From the NCBI RefSeq assembly GCF_040529045.1, contig NZ_CP131914.1, forward strand, positions 1,906,501 through 1,970,500: a stretch of 64,000 nucleotides of DNA, given 5' to 3'. The translations under genes were made by a program, and so were the position numbers. This stretch comes from Xanthomonas indica. Its GTDB lineage: Bacteria; Pseudomonadota; Gammaproteobacteria; Xanthomonadales; Xanthomonadaceae. Below the pieces are notes generated by a model. That model saw only the letters and a list, made by a program, of their open reading frames with translations. It had not been told where the DNA came from and did not search any database. The first letter of the stretch is position 1. The number at the start of each line of letters is the position of its first letter. Below are positions 55,644 through 63,594 of the stretch, in pieces.

Positions 55644-56449
55644 GCGCAAGCGGCCTCCTGCCAGCACCAGTGCCAGGGTTCGTAGACGATGCCATGCGGG
55701 TTGTCGCGCGGATAGCTCATCCGGTAGCCGAAGGCGCCGGCGTGCGCGCGCAGCCAGGCGAACGCGGGCGTGCGTTCGAAGCTTTCTTCCGCTGGCGGCT
55801 CGCCGGGCGTGCCGATATCCAGGGCGTGCCCGCTGTGGTGCTCGCTGAAGCCCGGTGCGGCATTGACCGCGAGGATCTGCTCCAGGGTCTGCCCGCGGGC
55901 GAATTTGCGCGCGAAGATGCCCACTTGATACGCGTGACTGCGATAGCCGGAGATCGCCTCCAGCACCACGCCATCGCGCGCGGCGGCACGGCGCAGCGCG
56001 TGCCAGGCGCGTGCCGCACTCGCGCTCAGCCACAGCGGGCGCCGGTAGCGGTCGGCGCCGGCCGCGTGCAGGGTGGCCGGTTCCGGCTGCAGCGGCAGGC
56101 CGCTGCGCCGTGCGTAGGCGTCGGCGGCCAGGCCCAACTGGTCCAGTTGCGCCTGCAGTGCGTGCAGCGGCAACCAGGCGTCGTCATCGCGCAGTGCGCC
56201 GCGTGCGGGCAGCGCGTCGAGCCGATCCAGTGCCGCTTCGATGCCGGGTTCGTGCATCAGCCGCGGCACCAGCGCGTGCAACCCGTGTGCGTTCGCGGTC
56301 GCCAGGTAGCGCCCGTCGTGCTTGCGCCGCAGCAGCCAGGTCGCCTGCGCGAGCTGGCGCGTGTCGGCATTGCTGCGGGCGCGCAGCCGCGCGGCCGGCA
56401 GCAGTTCGATGGTCTCGGTGTTGAGCAGCAGGTGGGGAATGGTGCGCAT
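55640..56449 (-). CDS. M15-family D-alanyl-D-alanine carboxypeptidase (VanY/LdcB-like)
   Basis: A 269-residue zinc peptidase. ISGYRSHAYQ, SEHHSGHALDIG (His and Asp zinc ligands, about 200-211) and GIVYEPWHWCW (third zinc His at about 263) are the M15B set. Such enzymes trim D-Ala or L,D-dipeptides from peptidoglycan stems. No signal peptide is obvious at the chosen ATG (56449), which is odd for a wall enzyme; the N-terminal 90 residues (a separate helical domain) are not recognised. Coupled to the secreted protein downstream. Confidence 0.85.
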   Translation of the reverse strand: MRTIPHLLLNTETIELLPAARLRARSNADTRQLAQATWLLRRKHDGRYLATANAHGLHALVPRLMHEPGIEAALDRLDALPARGALRDDDAWLPLHALQAQLDQLGLAADAYARRSGLPLQPEPATLHAAGADRYRRPLWLSASAARAWHALRRAAARDGVVLEAISGYRSHAYQVGIFARKFARGQTLEQILAVNAAPGFSEHHSGHALDIGTPGEPPAEESFERTPAFAWLRAHAGAFGYRMSYPRDNPHGIVYEPWHWCWQEAACA

Positions 56450-56532
56450 CGGCACAGGGTAGAGCCAAGCACCGCGGGCGGCCAGTCGCCGGGGTGCTCC
56501 TGCTGCACCGCGCGCGATGCGGCAGGCGCGGC

Positions 56533-57351
56533 TCAGAAGAACTCGTCGAGCAGTTGGTGGAACTGCAGTCGCTTGCGGTCCGGCGTGGCGATGCCGTACG
56601 CGGCGAAGAAGCGGTCGGCCAGCGCCGGGCCGAACTCGTCCAGGCAATTGGCCAGGATCGCCAGGTCCTGGTACGGATCGGCGATGCCGGCGCGGCCGAG
56701 ATCGATCACGCCGACGACGCGGTCCGGCGCGTCGAGCAGGATGTTGTCCAGCGAATAGTCGCCGTGGCACAGCACGCGTTCGCTGGCCAGCGGCAGCAGC
56801 GCGGTCATCGCCTGCCACACTGCGTCCGCCGACCAGCCGGTACGCGCCGCGTCGAAGTCCTCGGTGTCGACCAGGCCCGCCTGCAGCCGGTGCTGCGCCG
56901 CGGCCAAGCGCAGCGGGTGGCTGGCATCGAACGGACAGGTGTCGATCGGCATGGCATGGAAGCGACGCAGGAACTGGCCCAGCGCCTGCACGATGCGATC
57001 GGCCTGCGCGGGTGCTTCCTGCAACCACTGGTAGGCGGTCTTGCCCGGCAGCGCTTCGCTCAGCAGCCAGGCGCCGGCGGCGTCGGCCTCGAAATGCAGT
57101 GCGCGCGGCACGCAGCCGGTTCCGCGCAGCCAGTGCAGCCGCGCGAACTCGTCCACCACGTCGTCGTGCGAGGCGCCGCTGCCGCGCTTGAGGTACAGAT
57201 CCGGCGTGCCGGCACCGCCGAGCCGGTAGACCTGGGCGCCGGCTTCGCCGACCAGGTTGCGATGCCAGTGCAGTCCGTGCAGCCGCGCCGACAGCGTCGG
57301 CGGCAGCGCCGGAGCGGTGGCGGGAATCTCGCGGGGCGGGGTGTCGTCCAT
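56533..57351 (-). CDS. aminoglycoside phosphotransferase-family kinase (APH(3')-like)
   Basis: A 272-residue kinase-fold protein. The nucleotide loop region starts VYRLGGAGTPDLYLKRG (Lys at about 54), the catalytic loop is LCHGDYSLDNILL (about 192-204) and the metal motif is VIDLGRAGIADPYQDLA (Asp about 213). This arrangement matches APH(3')-type enzymes, which phosphorylate kanamycin-like drugs; chromosomal members often have other or unknown substrates. ATG at 57351. It follows the APH-type length exactly. Resistance is not proven by sequence. Confidence 0.85.
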   Translation of the reverse strand: MDDTPPREIPATAPALPPTLSARLHGLHWHRNLVGEAGAQVYRLGGAGTPDLYLKRGSGASHDDVVDEFARLHWLRGTGCVPRALHFEADAAGAWLLSEALPGKTAYQWLQEAPAQADRIVQALGQFLRRFHAMPIDTCPFDASHPLRLAAAQHRLQAGLVDTEDFDAARTGWSADAVWQAMTALLPLASERVLCHGDYSLDNILLDAPDRVVGVIDLGRAGIADPYQDLAILANCLDEFGPALADRFFAAYGIATPDRKRLQFHQLLDEFF

Positions 57352-57598
57352 CGGGGCGATCCTCGAGGCGTCATATGGAGGGCGAAGCCGTCGCCGTCGT
57401 CGCGACGCACGCGGCTGGCGACGAGGACGAGCGTGGCTGGTGTTCCAGCATATCGTCTCGCATACGCCAGAACGCCCGACTTGGCGTCCTCGACGTACTG
57501 GACGCGTGCGAACCGCGAGAGCTTGCCGCACCGCGCGCAGCGTGTCGTGCCCTGTGTGGCCGGTCGCAACAGCGACGATGCGGCGACGCGTGTCGGAC

Positions 57599-58192
57599 TC
57601 AGGCCAGGCGGCGGGCTGCGCGGGGTGTCCCTTCGCTGCCGGGCACCTGCGCCGAGAGCGTCTGCCATTCCTGCAGCACCTGCCTGGGCTGTTCGACGCT
57701 GAGCAGCAGCCAGCCGCCATCGTGCAGCGGTACGGCCAGCACGCGATCGCCGGTGATCAGGCAGAACGCCTTGTGCCCGTCGCGGGTCCGGAAGTGGCCC
57801 GCGTGGAAACCGGGGTAGCCGAAACCGAACAGCTTCAGTGCCGGCTTGAAGCCGGTGTGCTCGGACAGCGCGACCACGCGCGCGTCCTCCAGGCGCAGCG
57901 CGGGCAGCGGCACGCGCTTGGTCAGGAAGGTCGCCCGTATTTCCACCAGGCCGTCGTGCAACAGCACGCGCTGCCGCGCGAAGGTGGCGGTGCCGGCCAC
58001 ACCGATCAGAGCTAATAACCCGAAATGCCACCAGAGCGCACCGGGCCGTGCGGCGTGCAGCGCAAAGGTGCCGATCACCGCGGCCACGAGCAGCAGCGGC
58101 AGCCACAGCCACACGGCCAGGCCCAGCCGACGCGCCGGCGCCACCGGATACTGCCGTGCCGGCGAGGGCGACGTGGATCGCGGCCGGCTCAT
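57599..58192 (-). CDS. membrane protein with bacterial PH-like domain, last gene of SPFH operon
   Basis: A 197-residue protein with two N-terminal helices (about 24-45 and 54-72) and a cytoplasmic beta domain (LLHDGLVEIRATFLTKRVPL, AFCLITGDRVLAVPL) resembling bacterial PH domains (YcxB/bPH type). ATG at 58192 overlaps the preceding gene by 4 bp. It ends the tightly packed operon that begins with the SPFH gene at 60000. Function unknown. Confidence 0.75.
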   Translation of the reverse strand: MSRPRSTSPSPARQYPVAPARRLGLAVWLWLPLLLVAAVIGTFALHAARPGALWWHFGLLALIGVAGTATFARQRVLLHDGLVEIRATFLTKRVPLPALRLEDARVVALSEHTGFKPALKLFGFGYPGFHAGHFRTRDGHKAFCLITGDRVLAVPLHDGGWLLLSVEQPRQVLQEWQTLSAQVPGSEGTPRAARRLA

Positions 58193-58476
58193 GGGATGGC
58201 TCCGTGGCTGGCGGGCAGGGCGCGCACCCAGGCGGTGACATCGCCGATCAAGGCCGGGTCGACGTGGCCGGGCATCGCGTACGCGGCCGGTCCGGGTGCA
58301 TCGCGACGAGCGATACGCAGGTGGTTCACGGCGGGATCGCGGTGCTGGTCGGCTTCGACCGCGGCGAGGCCGCCGGCCTGCAGGCGATCCAGCAACGCGC
58401 CGGCGGCTGCTGCCAGCGCCGAGCGCGGGCGCAGCAGCGCCACCCGTGCAGGCGCGAGAACCCGATGCGGATGCAT
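58189..58476 (-). CDS. small hypothetical protein of the SPFH operon
   Basis: A 95-residue protein, rich in Ala, Arg and His (LAPARVALLRPRSALAAAAG). The C-terminal half (PGHVDPALIGDVTAWVRALP) could be a small helical domain. ATG at 58476 is 1 bp after the DUF4177 stop and its own stop overlaps the next start by 4 bp. This packing is the best evidence that it is expressed. No family recognised. Confidence 0.55.
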   Translation of the reverse strand: MHPHRVLAPARVALLRPRSALAAAAGALLDRLQAGGLAAVEADQHRDPAVNHLRIARRDAPGPAAYAMPGHVDPALIGDVTAWVRALPASHGAIP

Positions 58477-58477
58477 G

Positions 58478-58654
58478 TCAGAGCTCCCGCTTGAACATCA
58501 TCAGCGGCTTGGTGCCCGGCAGCGCGAGGACGTTGACCAGTTCCCAGCCGAGCTTGCCGTGCTTGTTCAGGTCGGCCTGGAGTTCGTCCAGTTTCAGGCC
58601 CAGCATCAGCGTGGTCTTGGCCTCGACGGTGAGATATTCCCAGTGCTTGCTCAT
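58478..58654 (-). CDS. DUF4177 protein (58 aa)
   Basis: A 58-residue protein starting MSKHWEYLTVEAKT and containing LQADLNKHGKLGWELVNVLA then MMFKREL. This matches the DUF4177 pattern (WEY-x-V ... LN-x-x-GxxGWELV ... FKR). Function unknown; these mini-proteins are probably small alpha/beta folds. ATG at 58654 overlaps the stop of the ribbon-helix-helix gene by 4 bp, and an AAGGA lies upstream. Easily missed because of its size. Confidence 0.8.
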   Translation of the reverse strand: MSKHWEYLTVEAKTTLMLGLKLDELQADLNKHGKLGWELVNVLALPGTKPLMMFKREL

Positions 58655-58830
58655 GATGTGCGTTCCTTGTCGTCGCCGGGCTTGGGCAGCCGGCCCGCCT
58701 TGCGCAGCGCGTCGCGCAACACGTATTCGATCTGCGCGTTGAGGCTGCGCAGTTCGTCGTCGGCCCAGCGCTGCGCCGCCGCCAGCACGTCGGCGTTGAT
58801 GCGCAGCGGGTAGGCCTTCTTCTCGCTCAT
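58651..58830 (-). CDS. Arc-type ribbon-helix-helix DNA-binding protein (59 aa)
   Basis: A 59-residue protein: KKAYPLRINADVLAAAQRWA forms the beta strand and first helix, and DDELRSLNAQIEYVLRDALR the second, as in Arc/MetJ-like repressors that bind as dimers to palindromes. A natural target is the palindrome in the operon promoter at 60033-60049. ATG at 58830, 4-bp overlap with the upstream gene. Also seen near slipin-type genes in other bacteria by recollection; autoregulation is inferred. Confidence 0.78.
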   Translation of the reverse strand: MSEKKAYPLRINADVLAAAQRWADDELRSLNAQIEYVLRDALRKAGRLPKPGDDKERTS

Positions 58831-59120
58831 GACCGCTCCTGCCGCGCGGCGTCGCTGCGCCGCAGGTGCAGCAGCATCGACACGATCAGCGCGTTCACCG
58901 TCAGCAGCAGCGCGATCGCCACCGCATAGACGCCGGCGCGCTGGCCGCCGGTCCAGTACAGCGCCGCCGCGCCGATCAGGATCGCCAGGCCGATCAGCGC
59001 CCAGCGCAGGCCCAGCCCGCGCGCGCGGTCGTCGCCCTTGCCGCCGACCCAGGCAGCGATGACCAGGGCCGGCAGGCCGGAGAGGGCGAGCGCCAGCGGC
59101 GCGATGGCGTGCATGCTCAT
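58827..59120 (-). CDS. small membrane protein of the SPFH operon
   Basis: About 97 residues with three predicted helices ([57 protein letters not shown]). ATG at 59120 is taken; GTG at 59126 overlaps nothing and is also possible. Its start lies 7 bp after the SPFH stop and its end overlaps the RHH gene by 4 bp. Probably a partner of the SPFH protein in the membrane. Confidence 0.72.
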   Translation of the reverse strand: MSMHAIAPLALALSGLPALVIAAWVGGKGDDRARGLGLRWALIGLAILIGAAALYWTGGQRAGVYAVAIALLLTVNALIVSMLLHLRRSDAARQERS

Positions 59121-59127
59121 GGACACG

Positions 59128-60000
59128 TCAGTACAGCGAGCCGGCGTTGACGATCGGCTGGGTGCCGCGGTCCGAGCACAGCACGGTCAGCAGGTTGCTG
59201 ACCATGTGCGCCTTGCGCTCCTCGTCCAGCTCGACCACGCCGTTCTTCTGCAGTTCGGCCAGGGCCATCTCGACCATGCCCACCGCACCGGCGACGATGC
59301 GCGTGCGCGCGGCGATCACCGCGTTGGCCTGCTGCCGCTGCAGCATCGCCTGGGCGATTTCCGGGGCGTAGGCGAGGTGGCTGATGCGCGCCTCGATGAC
59401 GTCCACCCCGGCCTGGGTCAGGCGTTCGTCGAGGTGGCGCTTGAGCTGTTCGCTGATCTCGTTGGGGTGGCTGCGCAGCGAGATCTGCCCGTCCTCGTGC
59501 TGGTCGTAGGGATAGCTGGTGGCCATCGCGCGCAGCGCCGCCTCGGACTGGATGTGCACGAAGCTCTCGTAGTCGTCGACGTTGTAGACCGCCTCGGACG
59601 CGTCCATCACTTGCCACACGATCACCGCGGCGATCTCGATCGGACTGCCGTCCAGTTCGTTGACCTTGAGCCGGCCGCTCTCGAAGTTGCGCACGCGCTG
59701 GCTGACCTTGCGCTTGCTGAAGAAGGGGTTGTTCCAGCGCAGGCCAGGATCCTTGACCGTGCCCACGTAGCGGCCGAACAGGCTCAGCACCGCGGCCTGG
59801 TTCGGTTCCAGCGCGTACAGGCCGACCACCAGGAACAGCGCGACGGTCAGCACCGGGATCGCGACCAGCAGGGTCCACGGCATCGCCGATGGCTGCAGCA
59901 CGCCGGTGGCGATGATCGCGCCGGCGCCGGCCACGAACACCAGGACCAGACCCACGATCATCGGAATGCCGGGCAGGGAGGAACGGGGCTGCTCTTTCAT
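59128..60000 (-). CDS. SPFH/band-7 (slipin/prohibitin-like) membrane protein
   Basis: A 290-residue protein with two N-terminal helices (about 12-32 and 42-62) and an SPFH domain starting [21 protein letters not shown] helical region with [21 protein letters not shown] follows. It belongs to a group distinct from HflK/HflC, with two membrane segments rather than one. SPFH proteins form ring-like membrane scaffolds. It is the first gene of a six-gene operon. ATG at 60000. The C-terminal [16 protein letters not shown] is characteristic of this subgroup. Confidence 0.9.
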   Translation of the reverse strand: MKEQPRSSLPGIPMIVGLVLVFVAGAGAIIATGVLQPSAMPWTLLVAIPVLTVALFLVVGLYALEPNQAAVLSLFGRYVGTVKDPGLRWNNPFFSKRKVSQRVRNFESGRLKVNELDGSPIEIAAVIVWQVMDASEAVYNVDDYESFVHIQSEAALRAMATSYPYDQHEDGQISLRSHPNEISEQLKRHLDERLTQAGVDVIEARISHLAYAPEIAQAMLQRQQANAVIAARTRIVAGAVGMVEMALAELQKNGVVELDEERKAHMVSNLLTVLCSDRGTQPIVNAGSLY

Positions 60001-60028
60001 GGTGGACGTCCTTGGGTGGTTGGACGAA

Positions 60029-60056
60029 AAGATATCAAATTGATATCAGGTTGCAA
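60029..60056 (-). promoter_or_regulatory. SPFH-operon promoter with palindromic operator in the spacer
   Basis: On the minus strand -35 is TTGCAA (60056-60051) and -10 is TATCTT (60034-60029), with a 16-bp spacer. Nearly the whole spacer is the perfect palindrome GATATCAA-A-TTGATATC (60031-60047 on the plus strand). A repressor bound there would exclude RNA polymerase. The RHH protein of the operon is the obvious candidate. Confidence 0.6.
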
Positions 60057-60366
60057 GGGGTCGGGATGGGGGAATCGGGAATGGGGAATCGTGGAAGCGG
60101 GTTCATGGGGACGGGCGGGTCCAGGGGAGCCTTATGGATCTCCGCTTCCCGCCCGCGCGCGATATCCGCTTTTTGAGGATCGGTAGGGCGCTGAAGTCGC
60201 GAGGTATGAGGAAGGAGGTGCTGCGGTGGCAGCCCGGGTGTCGACTTGGCGGGCGTCGGCGGTGTGCATCTATCGGCCGCGTGCTGTCACGCCAGGGGCA
60301 GCAGACCCAGCGCTTTTACGAATCCCGAATCCCGATTCCCGATTCCCGGCCGCCGCAGGCGGCCAC
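60057..60366. repeat. gene-free spacer bounded by inverted G-run repeats
   Basis: No gene is seen in the 310 bp between the SPFH promoter and the hexapeptide-transferase stop. G-run repeat copies lie at 60062-60091 (plus orientation) and 60319-60349 (reverse complement). The second sits 18 bp after the stop of the minus-strand transferase gene and reads in its sense direction. The first is the only copy in the window not tied to a 3' gene end. Confidence 0.7.
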
Positions 60367-60993
60367 TCACCCGCCGAGGATCAGTACCGGCGTGCGGAAA
60401 CCGTCGAGATGGTGGGTGCCGGTGGCGATGTCGTTGCGGTAGAGGCCGGGGATCTCGATCTGGCAGCGTTTGCCGATGCGCACGCCGGGGCCGATGTCCA
60501 CCTGCCGGCCGAGGGTGGCCTGGGCGCCGATCTGCGCGTCGGCACCAAGCGTCACGCCGGCTTCGATCCACGCCGAGGCGCCGACCTTGACCGCCGATTC
60601 CAGCACCGCCGCTGCGCCGATCCAGGCATTGAAGCCGATGTCGCAGTGCGCATCGACGAGGGCGCCGGCGCCGATCGCGCAGTTCTCGCCGACGCGCGCG
60701 CTGGCCGCCACCTGCGCGCCGCGGCAGATCAGCGGCGGCATCTTGAAGCCGCGCGCCTTGAGTTCGCCCATCAGCTCCTGGCGGCGGAAGTTGAGGAACT
60801 GCGCGCCCCAGGCGACGAAGGCGGTGGCGCCGGTGTCGGCCAGCGCATGCAGGGCATCCAGGTCGAAGCGGTAGTCCTTGCCCTGTGCCACGTCCAGCGG
60901 GTGCAGCACGCAGTCCGGCGCCGCCTCCGCCCAGGCCGCGAGTGCCCAGCGCAGCAGCGCACCGCTGCCCACCACGTATTTTTCAGAGGACAT
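60367..60993 (-). CDS. left-handed beta-helix acyltransferase, NeuD/PglD-like
   Basis: A 208-residue protein. The first 80 residues form a small Rossmann-like domain (KYVVGSGALLRWALAAW). The rest is a left-handed beta helix of hexapeptide repeats (VGENCAIGAGALVDAHCDIG, IGAQATLGRQVDIGPGVRIG), as in sialic acid O-acetyltransferase NeuD and PglD. These transfer acyl groups to amino-sugars. Here it shares an 11-bp overlap with a Rieske oxygenase gene upstream, an unusual pairing. ATG at 60993. Confidence 0.85.
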   Translation of the reverse strand: MSSEKYVVGSGALLRWALAAWAEAAPDCVLHPLDVAQGKDYRFDLDALHALADTGATAFVAWGAQFLNFRRQELMGELKARGFKMPPLICRGAQVAASARVGENCAIGAGALVDAHCDIGFNAWIGAAAVLESAVKVGASAWIEAGVTLGADAQIGAQATLGRQVDIGPGVRIGKRCQIEIPGLYRNDIATGTHHLDGFRTPVLILGG

Positions 60994-62134
60994 GGCGGCC
61001 CTCCATGACGTCCATGTACCAGCGTTCGATCTGCATGTTGGCGTGCTCGTAGTCGCCGAGCACGGCGCGCGGGGCGCCGGCGCGCAGTCCCGACTGCACC
61101 TGTTCCATGATGTCGATGTCCTCGCGCAGCACCTTCTCGGCGCCGTGCAGATGTCCCAGCAGCACCGCGTCGGAACCCGGATAGCGATGCTTCTTGCGCG
61201 CGGTGACGTAGTAGACCAGCAGGTCGGTGCGCTGCGCCGACACCGGCTGGTGGTGCTCGATGATGAAGGAATAGCCACCCGAGCCCGAGGCGATGTGCAG
61301 GTTCGGGTACAGCAGCCAGTTCAGATACCAGTCGTCGGTGCCGAAGCGTTCGACGTGCGCGTGCCAGGGGTAGTGCGCCATCGCCAGCAGCGGTTCGTTG
61401 AGGCCGCCGCTGCTGAACTCACGCAGGCGCGCCAGGTGCGCCTCGCGCGAGGCGCTGCCCTCGGCGTGGTAGCGGCGCGCCTCGGCGATGCCGGCATCGT
61501 CCATCTGCACCTGGAACTTGACCTGCTGCGCCAGCGTGCGTGCATGCACGAAGCGCGGATGCAGCGCGTCGCGCAGGTTCTCGTAGGCCAGCTTCCAGTT
61601 GAAGTTGGCCTCGAAGGTCGCCACCAGCACTTCGTCGTCGAACTGCTCGGAGGCGGCGCGCAGCATTTCCAGCGCCTCCAGCGAGAACTGCGCCTCCAGC
61701 GGCATCGGCGTGGCCGACAGGTTCACGAACACCAGCTTGCCGATGCAGGCCACCGCGAAGCGGCGCAGCCGCAGGCAAGCACGCGCTTCCGGGGCCAGGC
61801 GGTAGGCATCGTCCTGGAAGGGAATGTTGTCCACGCCGCCATCGGCGCCGTAGCGCCAGCCGTGGTAGCTGCAGACCAGCGGGCGCACGCCCTGCGGTTG
61901 TTGCTGCAGCGGGTTCTGCCGGTGCAGGCACAGGTTGTCGAAGGCGCGCAGTTCGCCGTCGATGTTCTGCACCACCACGTCCACCCCGCACACCGAGCGG
62001 CGCACGAAGGCGTTGGGCTTGTCCAGCAGCATGCGCGGCGCCACGAACTGCCACAGCGGCATCATCAGTTGGGTGCGCTCGCGGGCGAACCAGGCCTCGT
62101 CGATGTACGCCTCGGCCGGCATCAGCGACTGCAT
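60983..62134 (-). CDS. Rieske [2Fe-2S] ring-hydroxylating-type oxygenase, alpha subunit
   Basis: A 383-residue oxygenase. The Rieske cluster is in CLHRQNPL and CSYHGWRYG (C-x-H about 79-81, C-x2-H about 98-101). The mononuclear iron site is ENLRDALHPRFVH (Asp/His2 at about 192-203). The first 40 residues begin EAYIDEAWFARERTQLMMPLWQFVA. Members hydroxylate aromatics, choline-like amines or sterols; the substrate is not known. It needs a reductase encoded elsewhere. ATG at 62134. It overlaps the beta-helix acyltransferase by 11 bp and diverges from purT. Confidence 0.9.
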   Translation of the reverse strand: MQSLMPAEAYIDEAWFARERTQLMMPLWQFVAPRMLLDKPNAFVRRSVCGVDVVVQNIDGELRAFDNLCLHRQNPLQQQPQGVRPLVCSYHGWRYGADGGVDNIPFQDDAYRLAPEARACLRLRRFAVACIGKLVFVNLSATPMPLEAQFSLEALEMLRAASEQFDDEVLVATFEANFNWKLAYENLRDALHPRFVHARTLAQQVKFQVQMDDAGIAEARRYHAEGSASREAHLARLREFSSGGLNEPLLAMAHYPWHAHVERFGTDDWYLNWLLYPNLHIASGSGGYSFIIEHHQPVSAQRTDLLVYYVTARKKHRYPGSDAVLLGHLHGAEKVLREDIDIMEQVQSGLRAGAPRAVLGDYEHANMQIERWYMDVMEGRHVL

Positions 62135-62327
62135 GGACGCTCCCCGGCGGTGCGGCAGGGCGTGCCGTGGCGGTTTTCGGCGCTGCGTGCGTGCATGGCG
62201 ACATCCCCAGTGACGCTGCAGAAGATAGCACTTCGCTGCGTGCCGGCGATGGCGCGGCCGCGCCGCTGCCGGCGCGGGGCGCCGGGCCGTTAGAATGGTG
62301 CCCCCTCTTCGCGCAGGCGCCGCCGCC

Positions 62328-63515
62328 ATGGTCACTCTGGGAACCCCGTTGTCCGCTTCCGCCACCCGCGTGCTGCTGCTCGGCTCCGGCGAACTGGGCA
62401 AGGAAGTGGCGATCGAACTGCAGCGCTTCGGCGTGGAAGTGATCGCGGTCGACCGTTACGCCGATGCGCCGGCGATGCAGGTCGCGCACCGCAGCCACGT
62501 GGTCGACATGCTCGATGCGATGGCGCTGCGCGAGCTGATCGCGCGCGAGCAGCCGCACCTGATCGTGCCGGAGATCGAGGCGATCCATACCGAGACCCTG
62601 GTGGCGCTGGAGCGCGACCTCGGCCAGCGGGTGATTCCGACCGCGCGCGCGGCGCGGCTGACCATGGACCGCGAAGGCATCCGCCGCCTGGCCGCCGAGA
62701 CCCTGGGCCTGCCGACGTCGCCGTATCGCTTCGTCGACACGCCAGAGGAGTACCGCGACGCGATCGCCGCGGTGGGCCTGCCGTGCGTGGTCAAGCCGGT
62801 GATGTCGTCCTCCGGCAAGGGCCAGAGCACCCTGCGCAGCGCCGCCGACATCGATGCGGCCTGGGAGTACGCGCAGACCGGCGGCCGCGCCGGCGCCGGC
62901 CGCTGCATCGTCGAGGGCTTCATCGATTTCGACTACGAGATCACCCTGCTGACCGTGCGCCACGCCGGCGGCACCGCGTTCTGCGATCCGATCGGGCACT
63001 GGCAGAAGGACGGCGACTACCGCGAGAGCTGGCAGCCGCAGCCGATGTCGGCGCTGGCCCTGCAGCGGGCGCAGGACATCGCCCGCGCGGTCACCGACGA
63101 TCTCGGCGGCTGGGGCCTGTTCGGCGTGGAGCTGTTCGTCAAGGGTGACGAGGTCTGGTTCAGCGAAGTGTCGCCGCGGCCGCACGACACCGGCCTGGTC
63201 ACCCTGGTGTCGCAGGAACTGAGCGAGTTCGCCCTGCATGCGCGCGCGATCCTCGGCCTGCCGATCCCGGTGATCCGCCAGAGCGGCCCATCGGCCTCGT
63301 GCGCGCTGCTGGCGCACGGCGAGGGCGTGCCGCGCTTCGGCAATGTCGGCGCCGCGCTGCAGGCCCCGGACACCGCCCTGCGCCTGTTCGGCAAGCCCAG
63401 CGTGCATGGCCACCGCCGCGTCGGCGTCACCCTGGCCCGCGGCGCCGATATCGAACAGGCGCGCCAGACCGCCCGCGACGCCGCCGCGGCCCTCACCATC
63501 GATCTAGACGCATAA
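62328..63515 (+). CDS. purT: formate-dependent phosphoribosylglycinamide formyltransferase
   Basis: PurT makes formyl-GAR from GAR, formate and ATP, an alternative to the folate-dependent PurN step in purine synthesis. The 395-residue ATP-grasp protein starts with [34 protein letters not shown] (about 150-163) is the ATP loop, and [21 protein letters not shown] (metal Glu and Asn-equivalent) is the core of the active site. Length is normal. ATG at 62328 is preferred over the GTG at 62295. A TAGAAT at 62291-62296 could be its -10. Monocistronic. Confidence 0.97.
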   Translation: MVTLGTPLSASATRVLLLGSGELGKEVAIELQRFGVEVIAVDRYADAPAMQVAHRSHVVDMLDAMALRELIAREQPHLIVPEIEAIHTETLVALERDLGQRVIPTARAARLTMDREGIRRLAAETLGLPTSPYRFVDTPEEYRDAIAAVGLPCVVKPVMSSSGKGQSTLRSAADIDAAWEYAQTGGRAGAGRCIVEGFIDFDYEITLLTVRHAGGTAFCDPIGHWQKDGDYRESWQPQPMSALALQRAQDIARAVTDDLGGWGLFGVELFVKGDEVWFSEVSPRPHDTGLVTLVSQELSEFALHARAILGLPIPVIRQSGPSASCALLAHGEGVPRFGNVGAALQAPDTALRLFGKPSVHGHRRVGVTLARGADIEQARQTARDAAAALTIDLDA

Positions 63516-63558
63516 AACTGCGAGCGCTTGGGAAGCGGTGCCAAAGGGGACCCGCTTT

Positions 63559-63590
63559 CCCATTCCCCACTCCCGATTCCCCATTCCCGG
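63559..63590 (-). repeat. stop-proximal G-run repeat at right edge
   Basis: On the minus strand five G-runs (GGG AAT GGGG AATC GGG AGT GGGG AAT GGG) begin 4 bp after the stop codon at 63595. Same family as at 2529, 2984, 6633, 60062 and 60319. Confidence 0.75.
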
Positions 63591-63594
63591 CCCC

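Noticed and set aside
56533-57351. Acquired aminoglycoside-resistance gene
   Set aside because: The APH fold is clear, but composition matches the surroundings and there is no mobile element, so an intrinsic kinase of unknown substrate is more likely.
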